The translations under genes and the position numbers were made by a program. Below are positions 14,314-22,625 of a stretch of 25,578 nt of DNA, piece by piece. The first letter of the stretch is position 1; each line of letters begins with the position of its first letter. This DNA is from Peptoniphilus sp034090345 (lineage in GTDB: Bacteria > Bacillota > Clostridia > Tissierellales > Peptoniphilaceae): the NCBI RefSeq assembly GCF_034090345.1, contig NZ_JAXDSS010000062.1, forward strand, positions 1 to 25,578, in the 5' to 3' direction. Below the pieces are notes generated by a model. That model worked only from the letters and a program-made list of their open reading frames with translations. It searched no databases and was not told where the DNA came from.

Positions 14314-16893
14314 ATGAATTTTGAAAAATATACTAAAAAGTCACTTGAAGCTATACAAAATGCACAAAATCTTGCAAGAGAGTACGGAAATCCTCAAGTG
14401 GATGAAATTCATTTGAATTATAGTTTGGTAAATGATGAAGATGGTTTAATACCCAGGATACTGAAGTATATGGGAGTAGATACTAGTGCTTTTAAGAATG
14501 AGCTGATTAATAAAATTTCAAAACTTCCTAAGCAATCAGGAACTGTATATTCATCTAAAGATATAAGCAAGGCTCTTGTTGATTCTGAAGAGATTGCCAA
14601 TAATTTTCAAGATGATTATGTTTCAGTAGAGCATATTTATTTGGCGTTACTGGGTCTTAAAAATACTAATTCAAGTGACAGCTTTAAAAAATTTAATATA
14701 ACTAAGGATTCTTTTTTAGCGGCACTACAAAAGATAAGGGGAAATCAACACGTCAGAACTGACAATCCTGAAGACACTTATGACGCTCTTGAAAAATACG
14801 GAAGAGATTTGACAGCAGAGGCAAGACAAGGAAAGATGGACCCTGTAATCGGACGTGATGAAGAAGTTAGAAATGTTATAAGAATTCTTTCAAGACGTAC
14901 AAAAAACAATCCTGTTTTAATTGGTGAACCGGGGGTTGGTAAAACTGCAATTGTTGAGGGTTTGGCTCAAAGGATTGTAAAAAAAGATGTGCCTGAAGGA
15001 TTGAAAGATAAGACTATAATATCTCTTGATATGGGGGCTTTAGTTGCAGGAGCTAAGTACAGAGGGGAGTTTGAAGAGAGATTAAAGGCTGTACTTTCTG
15101 AGGTTGAAAAGTCTGATGGAAAAATTTTACTTTTTATAGACGAAATTCACAATATAGTCGGAGCAGGTAAGACAGAGGGAGCGATGGACGCTTCAAATCT
15201 TTTAAAACCGATGCTTGCAAGGGGAGAACTTCACGCAATAGGGGCTACAACTCTTGATGAATACAGAAAGTATATTGAAAAAGACCCTGCACTTGAAAGA
15301 AGATTCCAAAAAGTTATGGTTCAAGAGCCAACTGTTGAGGATACAATTTCAATTTTAAGAGGTTTAAAAGAAAAATATGAAATATATCATGGAATTAGAA
15401 TTGCAGATTCAGCGGTAATTGCTGCTGCGACACTTTCTGACAGATATATTACAGATAGATTTTTACCGGACAAAGCTATAGATTTGATGGACGAAGCTTG
15501 TGCAATGCTTAGGACTGAAATAGACTCAATGCCAACTGAAATTGATGATGTAAGACGTAGAATTTTACAACTTGAGATAGAAAGAGAAGCGCTTAAAAAA
15601 GAGACAGACAACTACTCTAAAAAACGCCTTGAAGAGCTTGAAAAAGAACTTTCAGAGGAAAAATCAGAGTTTGATAATTTAAAGGCGACTTGGGAAAGTG
15701 AAAAGCAATCCTTGGACAAAGTAAAAAACTTAAAGAGTAAGATAGATGAAGTTAAATATGAAATTGAAAAGGCTGAAAGAGAGTATAATCTTGAAAAGCT
15801 ATCAGTTTTAAAATACGGAGAACTTCCTAAGTTGGAAGAAGAGTTAAAAGAAAAAGAAGCTCAAAATCAAGTTGAGTCTTCTATGGTCAAAGAAGTTGTA
15901 ACTGACCAAGAAATTGCTCATGTTGTTTCAAGATGGACTAAAATTCCTGTTGAAAAACTTGCTGAAACTGAAAGAGATAAGTTGTTATCCATGTCAGATA
16001 TACTACATCAAAGAGTTGTTGGGCAAGACGAGGCAATTGAAGCGGTTTCAGATGCTGTTTTAAGACAACGTGCGGGGCTTAAGTCAGAAAACAGACCGAT
16101 CGGTTCATTTATTTTCTTAGGACCTACCGGAGTCGGTAAGACAGAGACTGCAAAAGCATTAACTGAAATTTTATTTGATGATGAAAAGAATATGATAAGA
16201 ATTGATATGAGTGAGTACATGGAAAAACACTCAGTATCAAGACTTGTAGGTTCTCCACCGGGATATGTAGGCTATGATGAAGGGGGTCAACTCACTGAAG
16301 CAGTTAGAAGAATGCCATATTGCGTTGTCTTATTCGATGAAATTGAAAAGGCGCATCCTGATGTATTCAACATCTTATTACAAGTTTTAGATGATGGACG
16401 TCTTACTGATAACCAAGGCAGGACAGTTGATTTTAAAAATACTGTTATAATTATGACTTCAAATATAGGCTCATCATATCTGTTAGACGGTATAAATTCT
16501 GACGGAGAGATTTCACAAGAGGCAAGAGAAGCTGTTGATTCTCAAATGAGAATGAGTTTTAGACCTGAGTTTTTAAACAGAGTTGATGAAATTGTATTGT
16601 TCAAACCACTTGTTAAAGAACAAATTTATGAAATCATCAAGAAAACTGTAGAGCATATTGAAAGTAGACTTGCTGATAGAAATATTGAAATAAATGTAAC
16701 AGATGAAGCCATGAGATTTATTTTAGATGCTTCATATTCTCCTCAATACGGAGCAAGACCGGTGAAGAGATATATTCAATCTACTCTTGAAACAGAACTT
16801 TCAAAACTTATTATAAAAGGCGAAGTGTATGAAAATTCTAAAGTTAAAGTTGATATAGAAGATGAGAAATTAAAACTAAAAGTTGAAAATTAA
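14314..16893 (+). CDS. clpB: ClpB protein disaggregase
   Basis: An Hsp100 AAA+ disaggregase that threads aggregated proteins through its hexamer with DnaK/DnaJ help. The 859-residue length is standard. Order of parts: N domain (1 to about 145), first AAA+ module with Walker A GEPGVGKT at 204-211 and Walker B LLFIDEIH near 272-279, the coiled-coil middle domain (about 400-525, rich in Lys/Glu) that distinguishes ClpB from ClpA/ClpX, second AAA+ module with GPTGVGKT at 603-610, and the C-terminal domain (SPQYGARPVKRYIQ). No ClpP-docking IGF/IGL loop is evident, as expected for ClpB. The ATG follows AGGGAG. CtsR control with the upstream J protein fits heat-shock induction. Confidence 0.95.
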   Translation: MNFEKYTKKSLEAIQNAQNLAREYGNPQVDEIHLNYSLVNDEDGLIPRILKYMGVDTSAFKNELINKISKLPKQSGTVYSSKDISKALVDSEEIANNFQDDYVSVEHIYLALLGLKNTNSSDSFKKFNITKDSFLAALQKIRGNQHVRTDNPEDTYDALEKYGRDLTAEARQGKMDPVIGRDEEVRNVIRILSRRTKNNPVLIGEPGVGKTAIVEGLAQRIVKKDVPEGLKDKTIISLDMGALVAGAKYRGEFEERLKAVLSEVEKSDGKILLFIDEIHNIVGAGKTEGAMDASNLLKPMLARGELHAIGATTLDEYRKYIEKDPALERRFQKVMVQEPTVEDTISILRGLKEKYEIYHGIRIADSAVIAAATLSDRYITDRFLPDKAIDLMDEACAMLRTEIDSMPTEIDDVRRRILQLEIEREALKKETDNYSKKRLEELEKELSEEKSEFDNLKATWESEKQSLDKVKNLKSKIDEVKYEIEKAEREYNLEKLSVLKYGELPKLEEELKEKEAQNQVESSMVKEVVTDQEIAHVVSRWTKIPVEKLAETERDKLLSMSDILHQRVVGQDEAIEAVSDAVLRQRAGLKSENRPIGSFIFLGPTGVGKTETAKALTEILFDDEKNMIRIDMSEYMEKHSVSRLVGSPPGYVGYDEGGQLTEAVRRMPYCVVLFDEIEKAHPDVFNILLQVLDDGRLTDNQGRTVDFKNTVIIMTSNIGSSYLLDGINSDGEISQEAREAVDSQMRMSFRPEFLNRVDEIVLFKPLVKEQIYEIIKKTVEHIESRLADRNIEINVTDEAMRFILDASYSPQYGARPVKRYIQSTLETELSKLIIKGEVYENSKVKVDIEDEKLKLKVEN

Positions 16894-16898
16894 AAAAG

Positions 16899-16930
16899 AG
16901 CAATCGGACCTCAAACCGATTGCTTTTTTA
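16899..16930. terminator. Bidirectional terminator between clpB and the convergent lipoprotein gene
   Basis: A perfect 9-bp stem (AGCAATCGG at 16899-16907 with CCGATTGCT at 16916-16924) has T-runs on both strands. The stop codon of the minus-strand gene lies in its loop. Confidence 0.85.
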
Positions 16931-17372
16931 GTTGTTCTGTATTTTTCATAAGTGTAGTGTAGTCAAACCAATTTATCTTTCCATTTTCAAATTGAAATTT
17001 TAATTTACAATTTATATTTTTATAATTGGAAATTAAAACTAAATTGGCAATGAGTCCATCATCAAACTTTTCAAATCCGCTTAGTTTATAAGTTAATTCT
17101 ATATCTCTTAAATCGAAAGACGGTAGTACACGGGATTTTGTTAATTTTTCAAGAGCAGTATCTGTAAAAAATTCTTTGAAAGGTTCTATGGCTTCATCAT
17201 TATTATTAGAGAAAATATTTTCTTCAATTTTTTGCCATTCTGTCTCACTATAATTAGCTTGATTAAAATATACAGTTAAAAAATCATCAACCAAATCTTC
17301 ATTATTTTTGTCAGAGCAAGCAGTTAGAATTAGCAGTGTAAAAATTAGTATGAGGATATTTCTTATTTTCAT
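16911..17372 (-). CDS. Small lipoprotein of unknown function
   Basis: A 153-residue predicted lipoprotein. The signal peptide (MKIRNILILIFTLLILTAC) ends in lipobox LTAC with Cys19. The mature part is acidic and mixed helix/strand, with a strand-rich C-terminal half (about 95-140) ending near WFDYTTLM. It resembles the general plan of small secreted domains that pack a helix pair against a curved sheet, but I do not recognise the family. The start at 17372 is chosen because it begins the signal peptide and has an AGGTG site; the 25-residue in-frame extension upstream has neither. It has its own promoter and converges on clpB, so it is not part of the heat-shock operon. Confidence 0.7.
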   Translation of the reverse strand: MKIRNILILIFTLLILTACSDKNNEDLVDDFLTVYFNQANYSETEWQKIEENIFSNNNDEAIEPFKEFFTDTALEKLTKSRVLPSFDLRDIELTYKLSGFEKFDDGLIANLVLISNYKNINCKLKFQFENGKINWFDYTTLMKNTEQLKKQSV

Positions 17373-17418
17373 AATGCACCTACTGAATGAATAATTAATT
17401 GAGATTGTGTGTAATTTA

Positions 17419-17447
17419 ATTGTATTATTGCCGGTACTAAATTGCAA
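17419..17447 (-). promoter_or_regulatory. Sigma-A promoter of the unknown lipoprotein gene
   Basis: On the minus strand TTGCAA (17447-17442) and TACAAT (17424-17419) are separated by 17 bases, about 45 bases upstream of the ATG. Confidence 0.75.
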
Positions 17448-17660
17448 TAAAGTTAAAACGAGCTATTTTATTTATTGGTTGAGATGATATAGGAGGTATG
17501 TTATTATTCTTGTAAAGGGAAAAATTTATACATTGTTTGTAGGAAAGAACCGTGATTTATTGATTAGTCTAGATAATAGAAAGCACTATACATATTTCAA
17601 ATTCTCATTGAGAAGTAAAATTGGCAATCCAACTTTTGGATTGTATTCCAAAAATCATTG

Positions 17661-17688
17661 TTGTATTTTTAACAAAGAATGCTATAAT
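17661..17688 (+). promoter_or_regulatory. Promoter of the bcd-etfBA operon
   Basis: A perfect TATAAT (17683-17688) carries an upstream TGC, making an extended -10. TTGTAT lies 16 bases before it as a modest -35. Confidence 0.65.
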
Positions 17689-17699
17689 TGTACTTAAGT

Positions 17700-17717
17700 G
17701 TGTTATTTTATTAACAC
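17700..17717 (+). promoter_or_regulatory. Rex-like operator
   Basis: GTGTTATTTTATTAACAC matches the Rex consensus TTGTTAANNNNTTAACAA at 11 of 14 defined positions and has 6-bp inverted arms. It begins 12 bases after the -10, just past the expected start site, where NADH-sensitive Rex would block transcription. Rex control of butyrate-pathway genes is established in clostridia. Confidence 0.65.
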
Positions 17718-17750
17718 GTATTAACCACGTTATATTAAGGGGGATATTAA

Positions 17751-18893
17751 ATGGATTTTACAATGGACAAAGAGCACTTACTTCTTAGAGAAATGTACCG
17801 CTCTTTTACTGAAAATGAAATCGAACCATTTGCACAAGAGGTAGATGAAACTGAAGAATTTCCAAAGGAAAATCTAAAGAAACTTGCTAGATATGGTTTC
17901 TTCGGGATTCCATTTCCAAAGGAATACGGTGGGCAAGGGGGAGACTACTTAGCTTATGCTATGGCTGTTGAGGAACTTTCTAAAAGATGTGCAACAACAG
18001 GCGTTGTAGTTTCAGCTCATACATCACTTTGTTGTGCTCCTATTTTTGAAAACGGTACAGAAGAACAAAAGAGAAAATTCTTACCGGATTTATTAAGTGG
18101 AAAGAAAATTGGAGCTTTTGGTTTAACTGAGCCGGGAGCCGGTACTGATGCATCAGGACAACAAACAACTGCTGTTCTTGATGGAGATGAATATGTACTT
18201 AATGGAACAAAAATATTTATAACAAATGCAGGATTTGCTGATACTTTCATAGTAATCGCAATGACTGATAAATCTAAAGGAAATCGCGGGATTTCAGCTT
18301 TCATAGTAGAAAGAGGAACTCCGGGATTTAGAGTTGGGGAACCTGAAATCAAAATGGGTATCAGAGGGTCTTCAACTTGTGAGTTGATTTTTGAAAACTG
18401 TAGAATTCCTAAAGAAAACTTACTTGGAAAAGAAGGTAAGGGATTTAAAGTTGCAATGAAAACTCTTGATGGTGGTAGAATAGGTATTGCTTCTCAAGCA
18501 TTGGGAATCACTGAAGGAGCTATTGACGCAACTGTTGAGTATGTTAAAGAAAGAAAACAATTTGGTAAGAGACTTTCTCAATTCCAAAACACTCAATTCC
18601 AATTAGCTGATATGAAAACTAAAGCAGACGCAGCACAACTTTTAGTTTACAGAGCTGCATGTGCTAAACAAAATAAAGAAGCATATTCTCACTTAGCTGC
18701 AATGTGTAAGCTTTTCGCATCTGAAGCAGCATCTGATGTAACAAGACGTTGTTTACAATTATTCGGTGGATATGGTTATACAAGAGATTATCCAATTGAG
18801 AGAATGATGAGAGATGCTAAGATTACAGAAATCTATGAAGGAACTTCTGAGGTTATGAGAATGGTAGTTTCTGCATGGATGGGTGTAAACTAA
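17751..18893 (+). CDS. bcd: Short-chain acyl-CoA dehydrogenase (butyryl-CoA dehydrogenase)
   Basis: A 380-residue FAD enzyme expected to reduce crotonyl-CoA to butyryl-CoA. The helical N-terminal domain is followed by the AFGLTEPGAGTDAS flavin/substrate motif (about 123-136) and the C-terminal bundle with the FGGYGYTRDYPIERMMRDAKI signature. The catalytic base is Glu363 in IYEGTSE. The AGGGGG site lies 7 bases before the ATG. It is first in an operon with etfB and etfA; in anaerobes such Bcd-EtfAB complexes couple crotonyl-CoA reduction to ferredoxin reduction by flavin-based electron bifurcation. The usual pathway neighbours crt, hbd and thl are absent, so related acyl-CoA substrates (for example from amino-acid fermentation) are also possible. 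Confidence 0.92.
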   Translation: MDFTMDKEHLLLREMYRSFTENEIEPFAQEVDETEEFPKENLKKLARYGFFGIPFPKEYGGQGGDYLAYAMAVEELSKRCATTGVVVSAHTSLCCAPIFENGTEEQKRKFLPDLLSGKKIGAFGLTEPGAGTDASGQQTTAVLDGDEYVLNGTKIFITNAGFADTFIVIAMTDKSKGNRGISAFIVERGTPGFRVGEPEIKMGIRGSSTCELIFENCRIPKENLLGKEGKGFKVAMKTLDGGRIGIASQALGITEGAIDATVEYVKERKQFGKRLSQFQNTQFQLADMKTKADAAQLLVYRAACAKQNKEAYSHLAAMCKLFASEAASDVTRRCLQLFGGYGYTRDYPIERMMRDAKITEIYEGTSEVMRMVVSAWMGVN

Positions 18894-18905
18894 GGAGGTA
18901 ATGAG

Positions 18906-19700
18906 ATGAAAATAGTTGTTTGTGTTAAACAAGTACCAGACACTAATGAAGTAAGACTTGATCCTGTAACTAATACTCTTATTAGAGACGGAGTACCAAG
19001 TATTATAAATCCTGATGATAAAGCAGGACTTGAAGTAGCTTTAAGTATTAAAGATAAAGACCCTGAAAATGTACACGTAACTGTACTTTCAATGGGACCT
19101 CCTCAAGCTGAAGTTGCTCTTCGTGAAGCACTTGCAATGGGAGCAGATGAAGCTATTTTAGTATCTGATAGAGCTTTTGGGGGAGCCGATACTTGGGCTA
19201 CATCTTGTACTATAGCTGGAGCTCTTGAAAATCTTGAGTATGATTTAATCATAACAGGACGTCAAGCAATTGACGGGGATACTGCACAAGTTGGTCCTCA
19301 AATTGCTGAACATATTGGAATTCCTCAAGTTTCTTATGCTGAAAACGTAGAAGTAAACGGAGATACAGTTACTGTACAAAGACAATTTGAAGATAGATAT
19401 CACATCATTGATGTTAAAATGCCATGTTTGATCACAGCTTTAGCTGAAGCGGCAAGCGCAAGATATATGACTGTGGGTGGAATATATGAAGCTTACCAAA
19501 AAGAAGTTAAAGTTTGGGGTTTAGAAGATATTAAAGAAAACTTAGATTTAGCTAATATCGGTCTAAAGGGTTCACCTACAAAGGTTAAGAAGTCATTCCC
19601 TAAACAAGGTAAGGGCGAAGGCGTACTTTTAAAAGATTTATCAGCTGATGAAGCAGCTCAAGCAATTGTAGCTAAACTTCAAGAAAAGTACATTATCTAA
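18906..19700 (+). CDS. etfB: Electron transfer flavoprotein beta subunit
   Basis: A 264-residue EtfB. The N-terminal VCVKQVPDTNEVRLDP motif and the central ITGRQAIDGDTAQVGPQIAEHI segment are diagnostic for the family. In bifurcating ETFs this subunit holds the FAD that takes electrons from NADH; in others it holds AMP. The clostridial context favours the bifurcating type, which I infer. AGGAGG overlaps the bcd stop codon and sits 7 bases before the ATG at 18906; an ATG at 18901 is in another frame. It acts with EtfA to serve Bcd. Confidence 0.92.
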   Translation: MKIVVCVKQVPDTNEVRLDPVTNTLIRDGVPSIINPDDKAGLEVALSIKDKDPENVHVTVLSMGPPQAEVALREALAMGADEAILVSDRAFGGADTWATSCTIAGALENLEYDLIITGRQAIDGDTAQVGPQIAEHIGIPQVSYAENVEVNGDTVTVQRQFEDRYHIIDVKMPCLITALAEAASARYMTVGGIYEAYQKEVKVWGLEDIKENLDLANIGLKGSPTKVKKSFPKQGKGEGVLLKDLSADEAAQAIVAKLQEKYII

Positions 19701-19713
19701 AGGAGCTTGTGAA

Positions 19714-20721
19714 ATGTCAAAAGATGTATACGTATTTATAGAACAAAGAGATAACAAAATTCAAAAAGTTGGTATAGAACTTCTTGGAAAAGCTCGTGAA
19801 TTAGCTGATGCACTTGGACAAGAAGTAGTAGGTATTCTTCTTGGAGAAAGTGTAAAGTCTGAAACACCGGTGCTTTTCAAACATGGGGCAGACAAAGTTA
19901 TAGTAGTGGAAGATGAAATGCTAAAGGAATATGTAACAGAACCTTATGCAAAGGCAATCTTTGAAGTAATCAAAGAAAATGAACCTGAAATTGTTCTTTA
20001 TGGAGCAACTTCAATTGGTCGTGACCTTGCACCAAGACTTGCTGCAAGAATTCACACCGGGCTTACTGCCGACTGTACTAAACTTGATATAGATGAAGAG
20101 TCTAAGAACTTGCTTATGACTCGTCCGGCTTTTGGCGGAAACATCATGGCTACAATCATTTGTGAAGATTTCAGACCACAAATGGCAACTGTAAGACCGG
20201 GAGTTATGCAATCAGTTACTGTAGATAACCCTAAATCAGAAGTTATCGAAAAGAAAGTAGAATTTACTGCTGCTGATATGAACGTAACTATCAGAGAAAT
20301 CAAGAAGAGCGAATCTAAGAAGAAAGATATCACTGAAGCTAATATCTTAGTTTCTGGTGGTCGTGGACTTGGTGGTCCGGAAGGATTTGATGAACTTGAT
20401 AAACTTGCAAGAGAACTTGATGCTGAAATTTCATCTTCAAGAGCTGCAGTAGATGCCGGATGGATTGCAAAAGACCGTCAAGTAGGACAAACAGGTAAGA
20501 CTGTAAGACCGGAACTTTATTTCGCAATGGGTATTTCCGGAGCTATTCAACATTTGGCCGGTATGGAAGATTCTGATCTTATCATCGCTGTTAACAAGAC
20601 TGAAGATGCACCAATCTTTGATGTAGCTGATCTTGGAGTTGTTGGAGATATCAACGCTATAGTTCCTAAACTTGTTGACATCATCAAGAAGGAAAAAGCA
20701 CTTAAAGAAGAAATTAAATAA
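19714..20721 (+). CDS. etfA: Electron transfer flavoprotein alpha subunit
   Basis: A 335-residue EtfA. The N-terminal domain has the usual LYGATSIGRDLAPRLAARIHTGLTADCT core. The C-terminal FAD domain shows VSGGRGLGG, SRAAVDAGW, QVGQTGKTVRPELYFAMGISGAIQHLAGM and the AIVP-type end at about 321-325. This length has no room for the extra N-terminal ferredoxin domain found in some anaerobes. The gene follows etfB by 13 bases with an AAGGAG site and is closed by a strong terminator, so the transcription unit is bcd-etfB-etfA only. Confidence 0.93.
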   Translation: MSKDVYVFIEQRDNKIQKVGIELLGKARELADALGQEVVGILLGESVKSETPVLFKHGADKVIVVEDEMLKEYVTEPYAKAIFEVIKENEPEIVLYGATSIGRDLAPRLAARIHTGLTADCTKLDIDEESKNLLMTRPAFGGNIMATIICEDFRPQMATVRPGVMQSVTVDNPKSEVIEKKVEFTAADMNVTIREIKKSESKKKDITEANILVSGGRGLGGPEGFDELDKLARELDAEISSSRAAVDAGWIAKDRQVGQTGKTVRPELYFAMGISGAIQHLAGMEDSDLIIAVNKTEDAPIFDVADLGVVGDINAIVPKLVDIIKKEKALKEEIK

Positions 20722-20735
20722 TTAAATTAATTTTA

Positions 20736-20766
20736 AAGACCTGAGTGAAATGCTCAGGTCTTTTTA
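20736..20766 (+). terminator. Intrinsic terminator of the bcd-etfBA operon
   Basis: A perfect 10-bp stem (AAGACCTGAG at 20736-20745 with CTCAGGTCTT at 20753-20762) runs into a T-tract. Confidence 0.92.
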
Positions 20767-20852
20767 TGCCCAAAAACAAATTTGAGATTTAATTTATATT
20801 TTTTATAGCTAATAGTTTTGAATTTTATAGTATAATTAAAATGAGGTGTAAA

Positions 20853-21740
20853 ATGAATTCATTTAAAAATTTTGGTTCTTTTTATAGAGAAGAAAATTTA
20901 GATAAATATACAACTTTTAAGATTGGAGGGCCGGCGGAGTTTTTGTTAATTCCAAAGGACGAGGAGTCTTTAATTGAAGCTATTAAAACTGCTAGAGAAA
21001 AGAATATAAAAGTTACTTTACTCGGCAATGGCTCAAATGTTTTGATTGATGACTTGGGAGTTGAAGGGCTTGTAATAGTTTTAAGAGATACTTTAAACAA
21101 GATTACTTTAAACGGCACGACTGTCATTGCAGGAGCTGGAGCAACTTTAAGAGATACTGCGATTTTTGCGGGGGAAAATTCTCTTGGGGGACTGGAGTTT
21201 GCTCATGGGATACCCGGCTCTGTAGGTGGCGGAGTTATAATGAATGCCGGAGCTTATGACGGAGAGCTAAAGGATGTTGTGAGCAAAGTTAAATTGATTG
21301 ATAACAATTTAAATGTGATAGAACTTAATAATTCGGAAATGAAATTTGCTTATAGAGACAGTATTGCTCAAAGAAATAATTATATCATTCTTTCGGTTGA
21401 ATTTGATTTATTAAAAAAAAATAAAGCAGAAATTTTTGAAAAGATGGATGATTTAATGCAGAGAAGAATTGACAAACAGCCTTTAGAAATGCCAAGTTCA
21501 GGGTCTACGTTTAGAAGGCCTGCAGGATATTTTGCGGGTAAGTTGATACAAGATTCAGGGCTACAAGGGCTTAGAATTGGGGGCGCAATGATAAGTACTA
21601 AACACAGTGGTTTTGTAGTTAATTTTGACAATGCTAAGAGTCAAGATGTTAAAGATTTGATAGATACAGTACAAAAAATTGTAATGGAAAAATTTGGTGT
21701 TGAGTTAAAGAGAGAAGTAAAGTACATTGGGGGAAGATAA
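20853..21740 (+). CDS. murB: UDP-N-acetylenolpyruvoylglucosamine reductase
   Basis: The second enzyme of muramic acid synthesis: it reduces UDP-GlcNAc-enolpyruvate to UDP-MurNAc with NADPH and FAD in the cytoplasm. The 295-residue protein shows the FAD-binding run TTFKIGGPAEF and LLGNGSNVLIDD, then HGIPGSVGGGVIMNAGAYDGE. The catalytic serine is in SSGSTFRRP, and the C-terminal glutamate motif is VELKREVKYIG. It is of the shorter type II common in Bacillota. The start at 20853 follows GAGGTG; the ATG at 20841 would begin before that site. Its stop codon shares one base with the rapZ ATG (TAATG), so translation is coupled. A TATAAT at 20831 lies so close to the start that I do not call it the promoter. 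Confidence 0.94.
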   Translation: MNSFKNFGSFYREENLDKYTTFKIGGPAEFLLIPKDEESLIEAIKTAREKNIKVTLLGNGSNVLIDDLGVEGLVIVLRDTLNKITLNGTTVIAGAGATLRDTAIFAGENSLGGLEFAHGIPGSVGGGVIMNAGAYDGELKDVVSKVKLIDNNLNVIELNNSEMKFAYRDSIAQRNNYIILSVEFDLLKKNKAEIFEKMDDLMQRRIDKQPLEMPSSGSTFRRPAGYFAGKLIQDSGLQGLRIGGAMISTKHSGFVVNFDNAKSQDVKDLIDTVQKIVMEKFGVELKREVKYIGGR

Positions 21741-22582
21741 TGGAAATATTTGTCATAACCGGAATGAGCGGCTCAGGTAAGTCTGGAGCTTTAAATGTAT
21801 TTGAAGATTTGGGTTATTTTGCCATGGATAATTTACCACCGGCTTTGGTGCCTAAGTTTGCCGAAATGGCTTGTAAATCTGACACCATGAGCAAGGTTTG
21901 TGTTGTGGTAGATGTTAGAAGCGGAGAGTTTTTTGAAGATTTTTCAAAGTCTTTACTGGAACTTAAGGCCCAAAATATAAACTATAAATTATTGTTTTTA
22001 GATGCAAGGGAAGAAGTTTTGGTAAATAGATACAAGGAAAAGCGCAGACCACATCCGCTAGATAAGTCTATTTTAAATGGCATTAGAAAAGAAGCTAAAA
22101 TGCTTGAAAATATAAGAGGTGAAGCTGAATATATAATTGATACTTCTGATTTATCCATGAAGCAATTTAGGGAGAAGATGTTAGAACTTGTAGATTTAAA
22201 AATTGATGAAGTTTTAAAAATTTCGGTTACTTCTTTTGGTTTTAAAAATGGGATTTTATTAGATGGTGATTTAATATTTGATGTGAGATTTTTGCCAAAT
22301 CCATACTATATACCTGAATTGAAAAATTTGTCGGGAGAAAATGATAAGACAAAAGAATTTGTATTGTCACATTCGGTTACCGGTGGATTTTTAACTAAGT
22401 GCATTGATATGTTGAAGTTTTTAATCCCAAATTATATAGCTGAGGGCAAGAGTGTGTTGAGTATTGGAATTGGTTGTACCGGTGGTTTTCATAGGTCTGT
22501 TGTTATGACTAATGAGATAGGTTTAAAGTTAAAAGAGCTTGGATATTCTGTTGAAGTAAATCATAGAGATTTAGTTGAATAA
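21740..22582 (+). CDS. rapZ: RapZ/YvcJ nucleotide-binding protein
   Basis: A 280-residue P-loop protein. Walker A GMSGSGKS is at 8-15, followed by the family signature LGYFAMDNLPP. The C-terminal domain carries GIGCTGGFHRSV near 247-258. In enterobacteria RapZ is the RNase adaptor controlling glucosamine-6-phosphate synthase mRNA; in Bacillota the homologue YvcJ binds and hydrolyses nucleotides and its RNA role is less clear. The murB link fits a role in amino-sugar supply for cell wall. In many Bacillota rapZ is followed by yvcK and whiA, which are missing here; an isoprenoid gene follows instead. Confidence 0.93.
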   Translation: MEIFVITGMSGSGKSGALNVFEDLGYFAMDNLPPALVPKFAEMACKSDTMSKVCVVVDVRSGEFFEDFSKSLLELKAQNINYKLLFLDAREEVLVNRYKEKRRPHPLDKSILNGIRKEAKMLENIRGEAEYIIDTSDLSMKQFREKMLELVDLKIDEVLKISVTSFGFKNGILLDGDLIFDVRFLPNPYYIPELKNLSGENDKTKEFVLSHSVTGGFLTKCIDMLKFLIPNYIAEGKSVLSIGIGCTGGFHRSVVMTNEIGLKLKELGYSVEVNHRDLVE

Positions 22583-22625
22583 GATTTGCTCGAATGTTAT
22601 ATTAGCCTTGATGGGAGATGTTGAG

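Larger units (their letters stand above)
17373..17750. other. Divergent intergenic region between the lipoprotein gene and bcd
   Basis: This 378-bp stretch carries the leftward lipoprotein promoter and the rightward bcd promoter with its Rex-like site. Between them, an AGGAGG at 17491-17496 is followed by a frame open from 17497 to a TAA at 17695-17697 but lacking a usable ATG, GTG or TTG at the right distance. The ATG at 17498 stops after five codons. It may be a gene remnant or chance. Confidence 0.5.

Noticed and set aside
14418..16220. Antisense open frames opposite clpB (60-74 codons)
   Set aside because: They are shadows of the clpB frame, with no ribosome binding sites and biased, low-complexity translations.
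20831..20836. TATAAT as the murB promoter
   Set aside because: There is no -35 at a suitable distance, and the transcript would start on the ribosome binding site itself.
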